A stretch of 64,000 nt of DNA from positions 1-64,000 of the forward strand of contig NZ_KB894093.1 in assembly GCF_000374305.1 (NCBI RefSeq). The letters run 5' to 3'. The notes under the pieces are model-generated. The model ran no database searches and was not told the DNA's origin. It worked only from the letters and a program-made list of their open reading frames with translations. Numbering within the stretch: position 1 is the stretch's first letter; the number at the start of each line of letters is the position of its first letter. A program made the translations under genes and the position numbers. The DNA is from Actinomadura flavalba DSM 45200 (GTDB lineage: Bacteria; Actinomycetota; Actinomycetes; Streptosporangiales; Streptosporangiaceae). This document shows, piece by piece, positions 47,398-55,674 of this stretch.

Positions 47398-48345
47398 ATG
47401 GCCGATCTTGACTTGGCTGAGCGGCGCAAGGCCGCTTTCGTCACCCTCGCCGACATCGTCCGCGCGTGGCGCGAGCAGGGACGCGGGACGACCAGCGCCG
47501 GTGTGAAGCCGCCGTTCGTCGAAGCGATGGATGGGCAGGACGAGCGCTCGCTCGGCTTCACCTCGTGGCGCGAGTTCCTTGACGCGGCGGTGGGCGAGGG
47601 GTACGTCCGCACCGAGCAGCTTCCGTCCAGGCATACCGTCATCTTGCTGCCCGACGAGGACGTCGTGTCCGTCCGGGCGAGCATGGCACGGACGGCCAGC
47701 AGCTCCCGGGGCGCCGCGGCGGCGGACGTGCGGTTCAAACCGCAGGTGTGGGCGGCGTTCATCGAGTGGCACGAGGATCACCGCCGACTCTGGGACACCG
47801 CCAGCGGGCGCGCGCTCGTCTATCCGGTGGACGAGGACGGCCGCCCGGCGTGGGAGACCCAGACGGAGCGTTTCACGCCCATCGAGGCGGTCACCTTCGA
47901 AACGCAGCGTGGCTGGATGCGCGAATGGGCCGGCACCCAGCCGCCCGCCGACCGCGACGCGCTGCTGGCCACCCTGACCCCCGAGGCTCCGCTGCGCAGT
48001 TTCCGTCAGGAGCTGGACGCGCGTGGGCTCGCGCTGGCGTGGCGGGCGGAGTTGCATGCCAGGGTCCGCGAGCACGCGAGCTCCTGGGCGGCTGAGCACG
48101 GCGTACCGTTCCACGAGCTGATCCTGCGGCAGCACCCGCCTGCCGCCCGGACGCGCGCGCCCGCGCGCCCGGCCAGCTCCACGCACCGAGTCCCCGACGC
48201 CGCCTCGCCGCACCAGGACGCTCCCGCGCTCGATGACTGCGAGCGGCTGCGCCGCCTCGTGCACCGCGCGGTGGACCGCATGTCGTACGCCGAGCTGGCC
48301 GCGATCCCCATCCGCGCCGAGCACGTCCTCGACGAGCTCCGCTGA
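47398..48345 (+). CDS. OST-HTH (LOTUS)-like plus UPF0158-like protein of unknown function
   Basis: A 315-residue soluble protein. Residues about 12-84 (FVTLADIVRAWREQGRGTTS, LGFTSWREFLDAAVGEGYVR, then TVILLP) look like a winged-helix of the OST-HTH/LOTUS kind, which binds RNA or effector proteins. Residues about 115-238 resemble UPF0158 (GRALVYPVDEDGRP, then DALLATLTPEAPLRSFRQEL, and ARVREHASSWAAEHGV). A linker rich in Pro/Arg and a helical tail (CERLRRLVHRAVDRMSYAEL) follow. GGAGG eight bases upstream supports ATG 47398; ATG 47383 would add five residues. Codon use is a little less GC-biased than that of neighbours. Both family calls are tentative. Confidence 0.7.
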   Translation: MADLDLAERRKAAFVTLADIVRAWREQGRGTTSAGVKPPFVEAMDGQDERSLGFTSWREFLDAAVGEGYVRTEQLPSRHTVILLPDEDVVSVRASMARTASSSRGAAAADVRFKPQVWAAFIEWHEDHRRLWDTASGRALVYPVDEDGRPAWETQTERFTPIEAVTFETQRGWMREWAGTQPPADRDALLATLTPEAPLRSFRQELDARGLALAWRAELHARVREHASSWAAEHGVPFHELILRQHPPAARTRAPARPASSTHRVPDAASPHQDAPALDDCERLRRLVHRAVDRMSYAELAAIPIRAEHVLDELR

Positions 48346-48361
48346 GACACGGCGGCCGCAG

Positions 48362-49471
48362 ATGGGCACACCGCGCGGCCAGGCCGCGTGCAATCTCAGG
48401 CTGCTGCTCGACCGGGCGACCGCGTCCGAGCGAACAGCCGGGAACATCGAACCGTATGTCGCGCCTGGGAAGCGCGCCAACTCGCTGCTGTGGCGACACC
48501 TGCGGCAGCGCGACAACACCGAGTTCATCGCGCGAGTGCGCGAATGTCTGATCAAGGAGGGAGTCTCCGAACAGGCCATCGCGGGCTGTCTGCGTGATCT
48601 GCTCGACGCCCCGGGTGCCTCACTCGCGCGCAAGCAGGGCGGACGCCACGACTTCCTGCACGCCGTGGCGTTCACCGACGTTTACGGCCCGTGCCTCGCG
48701 ATCGTGCGCGTCCGCCTGTCGCCCGGTTCGCCGGCCCGGGTGGACGAGGTCGGCGCGAAGGTGGTGCCCTTCGAGTCGCCCTGGGAGCTGTCGGAGTACC
48801 TGGAGGACTGGTGGCGGGAGTTCGGGGTGCGCCAGATCACGCTGCCCGAGAACGTGCCCGCGCGCACCGTCCTCTGGGTCGGTGACCCACAGAGGTGCGG
48901 TTACCTGGACGTCCCCGGCGACTGGCAGGCGCGGCTGCGGACGACCGTCTCCGTGGTCGGCATGAAGTTCCAGCCCGTCGTGGCCAAGGAGGATTGGCGC
49001 GTACGCCGCGGGCAGCTCATGGATTCGGCCGAACTCGCCGTGCGGCTCAACGGCTGGAGTGCCGGACGCGCCATGCTCGACGGTACGACGCTGGGCGAAA
49101 CGGCGCTCGTCGTGGGCACCGTCGGTTCGTCCTTCGAGGCGTTGCACACGGAGGTGCGTCGCAGTCTCGTCGAGTTCGTGCTGGACGACGCGGCCGACGA
49201 TGCCGGCCGGGCGCGGGAACTCGCGCCCGGCGAGGTCGTCTATCACCGCAAGACGGGAGCGGGCGGCGGCAGCGCCGACCGATTCGACGAAGGGTCGTCG
49301 AAACCGTGCGGATGCGGCAAAACGTTCGTGATCTTCCACAACGCAGACAAGGCGTCGAAGGGCATGGCGAGGCGTTACAGCAATTTCCATGACAGCGACG
49401 TGCAGTTGAAGCACTGCCCGAAGTTCCCGAAGTGCGGGATGTACGCGGTGGAGCGCAAGCCGACGCGGTGA
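48362..49471 (+). CDS. Unknown protein with C-terminal four-cysteine region
   Basis: A 369-residue soluble protein with no family I recognise. The N-terminal third is helical (TEFIARVRECLIKEGVSEQA), the middle has alternating strands (GPCLAIVRVRLSPGSPARVD, TVLWVGDPQRCGYLDVPG), and the C-terminus contains KPCGCGKTF and HCPKFPKCGM, four Cys (316, 318, 352, 358) arranged like a zinc ribbon. It follows the OST-HTH/UPF0158-like gene by 16 bases on the same strand, so the two are likely one operon. The start at ATG 48362 is weakly supported. It ends four bases before the convergent FIST gene. Confidence 0.7.
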   Translation: MGTPRGQAACNLRLLLDRATASERTAGNIEPYVAPGKRANSLLWRHLRQRDNTEFIARVRECLIKEGVSEQAIAGCLRDLLDAPGASLARKQGGRHDFLHAVAFTDVYGPCLAIVRVRLSPGSPARVDEVGAKVVPFESPWELSEYLEDWWREFGVRQITLPENVPARTVLWVGDPQRCGYLDVPGDWQARLRTTVSVVGMKFQPVVAKEDWRVRRGQLMDSAELAVRLNGWSAGRAMLDGTTLGETALVVGTVGSSFEALHTEVRRSLVEFVLDDAADDAGRARELAPGEVVYHRKTGAGGGSADRFDEGSSKPCGCGKTFVIFHNADKASKGMARRYSNFHDSDVQLKHCPKFPKCGMYAVERKPTR

Positions 49472-49475
49472 GCGC

Positions 49476-50645
49476 TCAATCATGCTCGGGGAGCGTGTCC
49501 GGGGGGCCGAAGGCGAGGATGGAGGCCGTGAAGCCGTGGACGTGGTTGCGGCCCGCTACGGGGCCGATCTCGCCCGCCGCGAAGAAGCCGCCGACGCCCG
49601 CGCCCGCGAAGGCGCGGTTCAGCAGGCGGGCGTCGTGGCCGGAGTCGGGGAACGTCGCCTGGCCGCGGCCGTTGCAGGAGAACAGCAGGGCGCCCTCCAC
49701 CGGGGACAGGTCGAAGCGGTCGAGGAGGCCGGTCAGGTCGGCGTCGGCGGCGCTCGCGTCGCGGACCTGGAAGCGGACCGTGCGGCCGACCTCCACCACG
49801 TCACCGATCGCGAGCGCGCCCGCGTGGGTGTCGGCGCCGACGACGCCGCGCACCAGGAAGTCGCCGCGCTCGTGCTCGTCGGCGTACTCGTCCATCGCGA
49901 CGCCGATCAGCAGGCCCTGCCCGGCCAGCTCCTGCTCCTCGTCCGACAGCGTCAGGACGATCTCCTCCAGCTTCTCCAGCGCCGGAGCCCCCGCCAGCTC
50001 GTACAGGACGTTCTCGTCCGACCGGGTGACCACCATGTCCGGCCCGATCGGGCGGGCCCCCTGGCTGACGACCGTCGCCGCCGTCACCGCGCCGCCGAGC
50101 ACGACGCCGACCGCGCCCTCGTCGAACACCTCGCCGTTGACGAACACGCGGATGTCGCCGCGCTCCCCGTCGGCCATGCCGCCGACGAGCGGCAGCCCCG
50201 GCAGCGCCTCCCCGGACCGCTCCACGAACGCGTCCACCGGGAAGCTGTACGGGTCGGCCAGCAGCACGCCGACGACGTCGTCGTCCTGCCCCTCGGGCAT
50301 CCCGACGACGATCAGCCGGTCCTCGGCCTTCAGCGTCTCCAGCCGGAACGGCTCCAGCCGCGCCCCGGGCAGCACCCCCGCCCACGCGCTGACCGCGCCG
50401 ACCCCCTCGACGCCGCGCCCGTCACCGATGACGCCGCCCGAGCTGCACCCGAGGACGGCCCGCGCCCCGGCGACGTCGGTGGCGCGCAGCGCCGCGTCGG
50501 CCACGGCCTGCGGGTCGTCGCCGGTGATGAACACGAACACCAGGTCGGGCGGCCCGTCCAGGGACGCCAGTGCCTGCCCCACCGCCTTCTCGGCCGCGCC
50601 GACGAGGTCGGGGCCGAGGGCCAGGCCGTCACCGAATCGCGCCAT
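49476..50645 (-). CDS. FIST-domain sensor-like protein
   Basis: A 389-residue protein with FIST N- and C-type regions, thought to bind small ligands such as amino acids. Signatures include LVFVFITGDDPQAVADAAL, VLGCSSGGVIGDGRGV, GALLFSCNGRGQATF and GVGGFFAAGEIGPVAGRNHVHG. It has no output domain, so it may act with partner proteins. ATG 50645 is preceded by a G-rich site (GAGGGGG). It is divergent from the MoxR-like gene and convergent with the Cys-rich unknown gene. Confidence 0.92.
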   Translation of the reverse strand: MARFGDGLALGPDLVGAAEKAVGQALASLDGPPDLVFVFITGDDPQAVADAALRATDVAGARAVLGCSSGGVIGDGRGVEGVGAVSAWAGVLPGARLEPFRLETLKAEDRLIVVGMPEGQDDDVVGVLLADPYSFPVDAFVERSGEALPGLPLVGGMADGERGDIRVFVNGEVFDEGAVGVVLGGAVTAATVVSQGARPIGPDMVVTRSDENVLYELAGAPALEKLEEIVLTLSDEEQELAGQGLLIGVAMDEYADEHERGDFLVRGVVGADTHAGALAIGDVVEVGRTVRFQVRDASAADADLTGLLDRFDLSPVEGALLFSCNGRGQATFPDSGHDARLLNRAFAGAGVGGFFAAGEIGPVAGRNHVHGFTASILAFGPPDTLPEHD

Positions 50646-50776
50646 GTGCGCCGCCCCCTCATGAATTCCACCGCGTCTGTCCTTCTAGTCTCCCCGCAGG
50701 GGACCGGGTGCCCAAACACGGACGGTGCACACCTGACGAATCCGGTGACGGGGGTGCGACGCGGAAGGCCGCGACG

Positions 50777-50782
50777 TAGTGT
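50777..50782 (+). promoter_or_regulatory. -10 element of a leaderless MoxR-like transcript
   Basis: TAGTGT ends seven bases before GTG 50790, which lacks a ribosome binding site. This is the same layout as at xseA and metB. Confidence 0.5.
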
Positions 50783-50789
50783 CGATCGC

Positions 50790-52208
50790 GTGCGTCCAAC
50801 CACACCTCCAGAGACCACACTGGGCGGGCTGCGCACCAGCGGCCACGTCCGGCGTCCGGTCAAGGCCGAGATCCGCCACAACCTCCTCGCCCGGCTGCGC
50901 GCCGGTGAACCCCGCTTCCCCGGCATCGTCGGCTTCGACGACACCGTCCTCCCCCACCTCGAACGTGCTCTGCTGGCCGGGCACGACCTCGTCCTGCTGG
51001 GCGAGCGCGGCCAGGGCAAGACGCGGCTGATCCGCACCCTCGGCGGCCTGCTCGACGAGTGGACCCCCGTGGTCGCGGGCTGCGAGATCAACGACCACCC
51101 GTTCGAGCCGGTCTGCACGCGCTGCCTGCGGCTCGCGGCCGAGCGGGGCGACGACCTGCCGGTCGCGTGGCTGCACCGCGACGACCGGTTCGGTGAGAAG
51201 CTGGCCACGCCCGACACCTCCGTCGGTGACCTCATCGGTGACGTCGACCCGATCAAGGTCGCCGAGGGCCGCACGCTCGGTGACCCCGAGACCGTCCACT
51301 ACGGGCTGGTGCCGCGCACCAACCGGGGCGTCTTCGCGATCAACGAGCTGCCCGACCTGGCCGAGCGCATCCAGGTGGCGCTGCTGAACGTGCTGGAGGA
51401 GCGCGACGTCCAGATCCGCGGGTACGCGCTGCGCCTCCCGCTGGACGTGCTGCTCGTCGCGAGCGCCAACCCGGAGGACTACACCAACCGGGGCCGCATC
51501 ATCACGCCGCTGAAGGACCGGTTCGGCGCCGAGATCCGCACGCACTACCCGCTGCGGCTGGAGGACGAGCTGGACCTGCTCCGCCAGGAGGCCGACTTCG
51601 CCGACCTGGACGGCGTCCCCGCCGAGGTCCCCGGCCACCTGCTGGAGATCGTCGCCCGGTTCACCCGGCTCGTCCGCGAATCCGACGCGGTCGACTCCCG
51701 CTCGGGCGTCTCGGCGCGGTTCGCGCTGGCGGGCGCCGAGACGGTCGCGGCGGGCGCGGTGCGCCGCGCCGCGCTGACCGGCGAGGACGTCGCGGTCGCC
51801 CGCGTCTGCGACCTCCCGGCGGTCGTCCCGGCGCTGCTCGGCAAGGTCGAGTTCGAGGTCAGCGAGGAGGGCCGCGAACAGCAGGTGCTGGAACACCTGC
51901 TGTTGCGCGCCGTCGCCGACACCTACCGGCGGACGCTCGGCGCCGCCGACCTGGACGGCCTGCGCGCCAAGTTCGACGCGGGCGAGAGCGTGGAGTCGGG
52001 CGAGCTGGTCCCGGCGGCGGAGCTGCTGCGCCGCGTCGGGCCCGTCCCGGGCCTGGCCAAGCTGATGGACCGGCTCGGCATGGCGGGCGAGTCGCCCGGC
52101 CAGGCCGCGGCCGCGCTGGAGTTCGCGCTGGAGGGGCTGTACCTGTCCCGCCGGCTCTCGAAGAAGTCCACCGGGGGATCGGACGGCACGGCCGTCTACC
52201 GCACCTGA
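50790..52208 (+). CDS. MoxR/magnesium-chelatase-like AAA+ ATPase
   Basis: A 472-residue ATPase. Walker A GERGQGKT (71-78), Walker B region GVFAINELPDLAERIQVALL and the helix with NVLEERDVQIRGYALRLPLD are typical of magnesium-chelatase-like and MoxR proteins. A Cys-containing insert (HPFEPVCTRCLRL) lies between Walker A and B. The next gene encodes a vWA protein, the usual partner of this family, 21 bp downstream. From memory the pair is Rv0958-Rv0959-like. The pair may act as a chaperone for metal insertion or complex assembly, but the substrate is unknown. Its expression is probably leaderless. Confidence 0.9.
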   Translation: MRPTTPPETTLGGLRTSGHVRRPVKAEIRHNLLARLRAGEPRFPGIVGFDDTVLPHLERALLAGHDLVLLGERGQGKTRLIRTLGGLLDEWTPVVAGCEINDHPFEPVCTRCLRLAAERGDDLPVAWLHRDDRFGEKLATPDTSVGDLIGDVDPIKVAEGRTLGDPETVHYGLVPRTNRGVFAINELPDLAERIQVALLNVLEERDVQIRGYALRLPLDVLLVASANPEDYTNRGRIITPLKDRFGAEIRTHYPLRLEDELDLLRQEADFADLDGVPAEVPGHLLEIVARFTRLVRESDAVDSRSGVSARFALAGAETVAAGAVRRAALTGEDVAVARVCDLPAVVPALLGKVEFEVSEEGREQQVLEHLLLRAVADTYRRTLGAADLDGLRAKFDAGESVESGELVPAAELLRRVGPVPGLAKLMDRLGMAGESPGQAAAALEFALEGLYLSRRLSKKSTGGSDGTAVYRT

Positions 52209-52229
52209 CGTCTGGGAGGGCCTTCACGC

Positions 52230-54224
52230 ATGAGCAGGTACAGCTACGGCGCCTATCAGGACGGCCCCGACCCGCTGGCCCCGCCGTACGACGTGCGGGC
52301 CGCCCTGGACGCCGTCGGCGACGCGGTGCTGGACGGCACCCGCGCCGACGAGGCGCTGCGCGACCTGCTGCGGCGCGGCCTGCCGGGGATGCGCGAGCGG
52401 CGCGGCCTGGACGACCTGCTGCGCCAGGTCCGCGACCGGCGCCGCCAGGTGCGCGAGCGGGGCCGCCTGGACGGCACGCTGGAGCGCGTGAAGCGCCTGC
52501 TGGACGAGGCCGTCACCGCCGAGCGCGCCGCGCTGGCCGACGACGCGGGCGCGGACGCGCGGCTGCGCGAGGCCGAGCTGGACACGCTCCCCGCCGACAC
52601 CGCGCAGGCCGTCCGGCAGCTCAGCGGCTACGAGTGGCGCTCGCCGGAGGCCCGCGCCGCCTACGAGAAGCTGAAGCGGGTGCTGCGCAGCGAGGTGCTG
52701 GACGCGCAGTTCACCGGCATGAAGCGCGCGCTCCAGAGCCAGGACCCGGCCGCGATGGACCAGGTCAAGGACATGATGGCCGCGCTCAACGCGATGCTGG
52801 AGAAGGACGCGCGCGGCGAGCACACCCAGGACGACTTCGACCGCTTCATGGGCGAGTACGGCGACTTCTTCCCCGAGAACCCCCGCACGCTGGAGGAACT
52901 GGTCGACGTCCTGGCCCGCCGCGCCGCCGCGATGGACCGCCTGCTGGCGTCGCTGTCGGACGAGCAGCGCGCCGAACTCTCCGGCCTCATGGACGAGGTG
53001 ATGCGCGACGCCGGGCTGGCGCTGGAGATGTCGCGGCTGACCGACGCGCTGCGCGCCCGCCGTCCCGACCTCGGCTGGGGCACCCCCGACCGGATGACCG
53101 GCGACGAGCCGCTCGGCCTGGGCGACACCACCGAGGCCCTGGCCGAACTGGCCGACCTCGCCGCGCTGGAGGAGTCGCTCGGCCAGGACTACGCGGGCGC
53201 CGACCTCAGCGACATCGACGAGGAGGCGGTGCGCCGCGCCCTCGGCCGGCAGGCCGTGGACGACCTGCGCGAGCTGCGCCGCGTCGAGGCCGAGCTGGAG
53301 CGGCAGGGCTACCTGCGCCGCACGCGCGGGCGGCTGGAGCTGACGCCGCGCGCGGTGCGGCGGCTGGGCGAGACCGCGCTGCGCCGTGTGTTCTCGGGGC
53401 TGGAGAGCGCCCGGCGCGGCGACCACGACCAGCGCGACGCGGGCGCCGCCGGGGAGCGGACGGGCGCGACGCGGGCGTGGCGGTTCGGCGACGAGCAGCC
53501 GCTCGACGTCGTCGCGACGGTGTCGAACGCGATCACCCGCACGGCCATGGACGCGCCGCCGGAGACGCTGCGGCGCGGCGGGCGGCCGAACGGGGTGCGG
53601 CTCAGCGTGGACGACTTCGAGGTGCAGGAGACCGAGCGGCGGTCGGCGGCGGCGGTGTGCCTGCTGGTCGACCTGTCGTACTCGATGGTGCTGCGCGGCA
53701 CGTGGGCGGCGGCCAAGCAGACGACGCTGGCGCTGCACTCGCTCGTGACGAGCAAGTTCCCGCAGGACGCGATCCAGATCGTCGGGTTCTCCAACTACGC
53801 GCGCACGCTCCAGCCGACCGAGATGGCCGGGCTCGACTGGGACATGGTGCAGGGCACCAACCTGCACCACGCGCTGATGATCGCCGGGCGGCATCTGGAC
53901 GAGCATCCCGACTTCGACCCGATCGTCCTGGTCGTGACGGACGGCGAGCCGACCGCGCACCTGCGCCCCGACGGCCGGTCCCGGTTCGACTACCCGCCCT
54001 CCCCCGACACGCTCGTGCTGACGATGGCCGAGGTCGACAAGATGACGCGGCGCGGCGCCGGCATGAACTTCTTCATGCTGGCCGACGACCGGCGGCTGGT
54101 GTCGTTCGTCGAGGAGGTCGCGCAGCGCAACGGCGGCCGGGTGTTCGCGCCGGACGCCGAACGGCTCGGCGAGTACGTCGTCAGCGACTACCTGCGCGTC
54201 CGCCGGGGCCGCCGGGGCCGCTGA
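52230..54224 (+). CDS. vWA-domain protein, partner of the MoxR-like ATPase
   Basis: A 664-residue protein. The N-terminal 400 residues are helical and charged (repeated RRRGLPGMRERRGLDDLLRQ and a region with EELVDVLARRAAAMDRLLAS), the C-terminal part (about 470-664) is a von Willebrand factor A domain with intact MIDAS DLSYS near residue 480 (VCLLVDLSYSMVLRGTW), then VTDGEPTAHLRP. ATG 52230 has GGGAGG upstream. It follows the ATPase by 21 bases and is surely in the same operon. The long helical N-terminus probably binds the ATPase ring or its client. Confidence 0.92.
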   Translation: MSRYSYGAYQDGPDPLAPPYDVRAALDAVGDAVLDGTRADEALRDLLRRGLPGMRERRGLDDLLRQVRDRRRQVRERGRLDGTLERVKRLLDEAVTAERAALADDAGADARLREAELDTLPADTAQAVRQLSGYEWRSPEARAAYEKLKRVLRSEVLDAQFTGMKRALQSQDPAAMDQVKDMMAALNAMLEKDARGEHTQDDFDRFMGEYGDFFPENPRTLEELVDVLARRAAAMDRLLASLSDEQRAELSGLMDEVMRDAGLALEMSRLTDALRARRPDLGWGTPDRMTGDEPLGLGDTTEALAELADLAALEESLGQDYAGADLSDIDEEAVRRALGRQAVDDLRELRRVEAELERQGYLRRTRGRLELTPRAVRRLGETALRRVFSGLESARRGDHDQRDAGAAGERTGATRAWRFGDEQPLDVVATVSNAITRTAMDAPPETLRRGGRPNGVRLSVDDFEVQETERRSAAAVCLLVDLSYSMVLRGTWAAAKQTTLALHSLVTSKFPQDAIQIVGFSNYARTLQPTEMAGLDWDMVQGTNLHHALMIAGRHLDEHPDFDPIVLVVTDGEPTAHLRPDGRSRFDYPPSPDTLVLTMAEVDKMTRRGAGMNFFMLADDRRLVSFVEEVAQRNGGRVFAPDAERLGEYVVSDYLRVRRGRRGR

Positions 54225-54244
54225 GACACCGACCACCGCGCCCC

Positions 54245-54440
54245 TGCCCCGGCGTACACGCGCCGCCTCGGACGACCCGCCTCCGGCACGACCCGGCCCC
54301 GCATACGCGCACCCGGCCGGACGACCTCGCCCTGCCCGCGACACGGCCTGGCCGGGCGTACGCGGGCCGGGTCGGACGATCTCGTTCTTCGGGCGACACG
54401 GTCCTGGCACGGCGTGCGTGTGCCGGGTCGGTTCGGGTGC
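54245..54440. repeat. Imperfect tandem repeats of about 49-56 bp
   Basis: Three and a half units share the core GCGTACGCG (starts at 54252, 54301, 54356, 54412) followed by CCGG, CGGACGA and a GACAC end. Identity is partial and spacing is 49, 55 and 56 bases. They fill the space between the vWA gene and the next membrane protein. No gene is seen. Confidence 0.7.
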
Positions 54441-54452
54441 CAGGGTGGGCGG

Positions 54453-55181
54453 GTGCTCGGTTTCTACGCGGCGGTCGGCGGGCTCGCGCTGGGCGGATTC
54501 GACCCGATCGGCGCGTTCGTCGCCGTGGCCGCGCTGTCGGCCGGGGCGGGCCGCCGCGCGGTGCTGCTGTTCACGGCGGTGTCGCTGCTCGTCCCGGTCG
54601 TGCTCGGCGTCGCGCTGTCGGCGTCCGTGGGCGCGGCCATCGCGCGGATCGAGCTGCCCGACGTCGACTGGGACTCCCCCTGGTGGGCGGTCTGCGAGGT
54701 CGCCGTCGGCCTCCTGCTGCTCGGCTGGGCGCTGCGGCGCGGACGGCGCCCGCGCCGCGCCCGGCCGGACAGCGGCGACGATCATGGATGGTCCCACCTG
54801 CGCCGCGCCCCGGGCACGGCGCACCGCCCCCGCGCCACGGGCGCCTGGGCGCTCGCGGGGATCGGCGCGGGGCTCAGCACGGGCGTCCTGCTCGACCCGA
54901 CGTTCCTCGGCACGGTCGTGCTCGCCGCGCGCGAGGCGACCGGGACGATGATCGCGGCGCACGTCCTGTGGAGCGTCGTCGGTCAGGTCCCGCTGGTCGC
55001 CGTGGGGGTCGCGGTGGCGGCCGGACGGCACGGCGCCGCCGTCCGGCTGACCGAACGCGTCCGCAACCGGTTCGGCCCGGCCGCGCGCCACGCCGTCACC
55101 GGGCTGCTGCTCGTCGTCGCGCTCGTGCTGTTCGCGGACGTCGCCGGTTACGCCGTCACGGGCCGTTACCTCATCGGCTGA
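54453..55181 (+). CDS. Six-helix membrane protein (GAP/LysE-like, tentative)
   Basis: A 242-residue integral membrane protein with about six hydrophobic segments: LGFYAAVGGLALGGFDPIGA at the start, then LLFTAVSLLVPVVLGVALS, VGLLLLGWAL, a basic cytoplasmic loop, and three more after residue 130. The early DP in the first helix and the loop arrangement resemble LysE/GAP-type exporters or assembly factors, but I cannot assign a family firmly. GTG 54453 is preceded by GGGTGGGCGG. The small DUF2269-like gene follows after 24 bp. Confidence 0.75.
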   Translation: MLGFYAAVGGLALGGFDPIGAFVAVAALSAGAGRRAVLLFTAVSLLVPVVLGVALSASVGAAIARIELPDVDWDSPWWAVCEVAVGLLLLGWALRRGRRPRRARPDSGDDHGWSHLRRAPGTAHRPRATGAWALAGIGAGLSTGVLLDPTFLGTVVLAAREATGTMIAAHVLWSVVGQVPLVAVGVAVAAGRHGAAVRLTERVRNRFGPAARHAVTGLLLVVALVLFADVAGYAVTGRYLIG

Positions 55182-55205
55182 GCGCGTTTGTTCTAGGGTT
55201 CAGCC

Positions 55206-55673
55206 ATGTCGTTCATCGATACCCTGCTGCTCATCCTGCACGTGGGCGCCGCGATCTTCACGCTCGGGCCGCTCACCGCCGCCACCCACGCGACACCGCG
55301 CTTCATCCGCCAGAAGAACGTCTCGGTGCTGCGCTACCTGAACCGCACGGTGCGCATCTACCTGGGCGGTTCGCTGGGCGTGCTGCTGTTCGGCCTGTTC
55401 CTGGCGCCCGGCCGGTTCGACGAGGTGTGGCTGACCGCGTCGATGACGCTGTTCATCGTCACCCTCGTGCTGCTCGTGCTCGTCGAACGCGACCAGCGCA
55501 AGGCGATCCAGCACGTCGAGGCCGCCGCGGGCGCCAAGCCCGCCGAGGGCGAGGCCGTCCGGGGCGGGGACGTCGCGCAGGTCGAGCGCGGGCGCATCGC
55601 CGCGATCGGCGGCGTCGTCTCGCTGCTGTGGATCATCGTGCTGATCCTGATGATCTGGCAGCCGGGCGCCTGA
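55206..55673 (+). CDS. DUF2269-like small membrane protein
   Basis: A 155-residue protein with four hydrophobic segments (DTLLLILHVGAAIFTLGPLT, IYLGGSLGVLLFGLFLAP, LTASMTLFIVTLVLLVLV, AIGGVVSLLWIIVLILMIW). The start LLILHVGAAIFTLGP with its His in the first helix is typical of DUF2269, whose function is unknown. TAGGGT at 55194-55199 lies six bases before ATG 55206, so the transcript may be leaderless. It is convergent with the esterase gene (stop codons two bases apart). Confidence 0.8.
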   Translation: MSFIDTLLLILHVGAAIFTLGPLTAATHATPRFIRQKNVSVLRYLNRTVRIYLGGSLGVLLFGLFLAPGRFDEVWLTASMTLFIVTLVLLVLVERDQRKAIQHVEAAAGAKPAEGEAVRGGDVAQVERGRIAAIGGVVSLLWIIVLILMIWQPGA

Positions 55674-55674
55674 C

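Noticed and set aside
50790..54224. vWA-MoxR ternary conflict system
   Set aside because: The ATPase and vWA proteins look like the conserved housekeeping pair, and no third VMAP-type gene with effector domain adjoins them.
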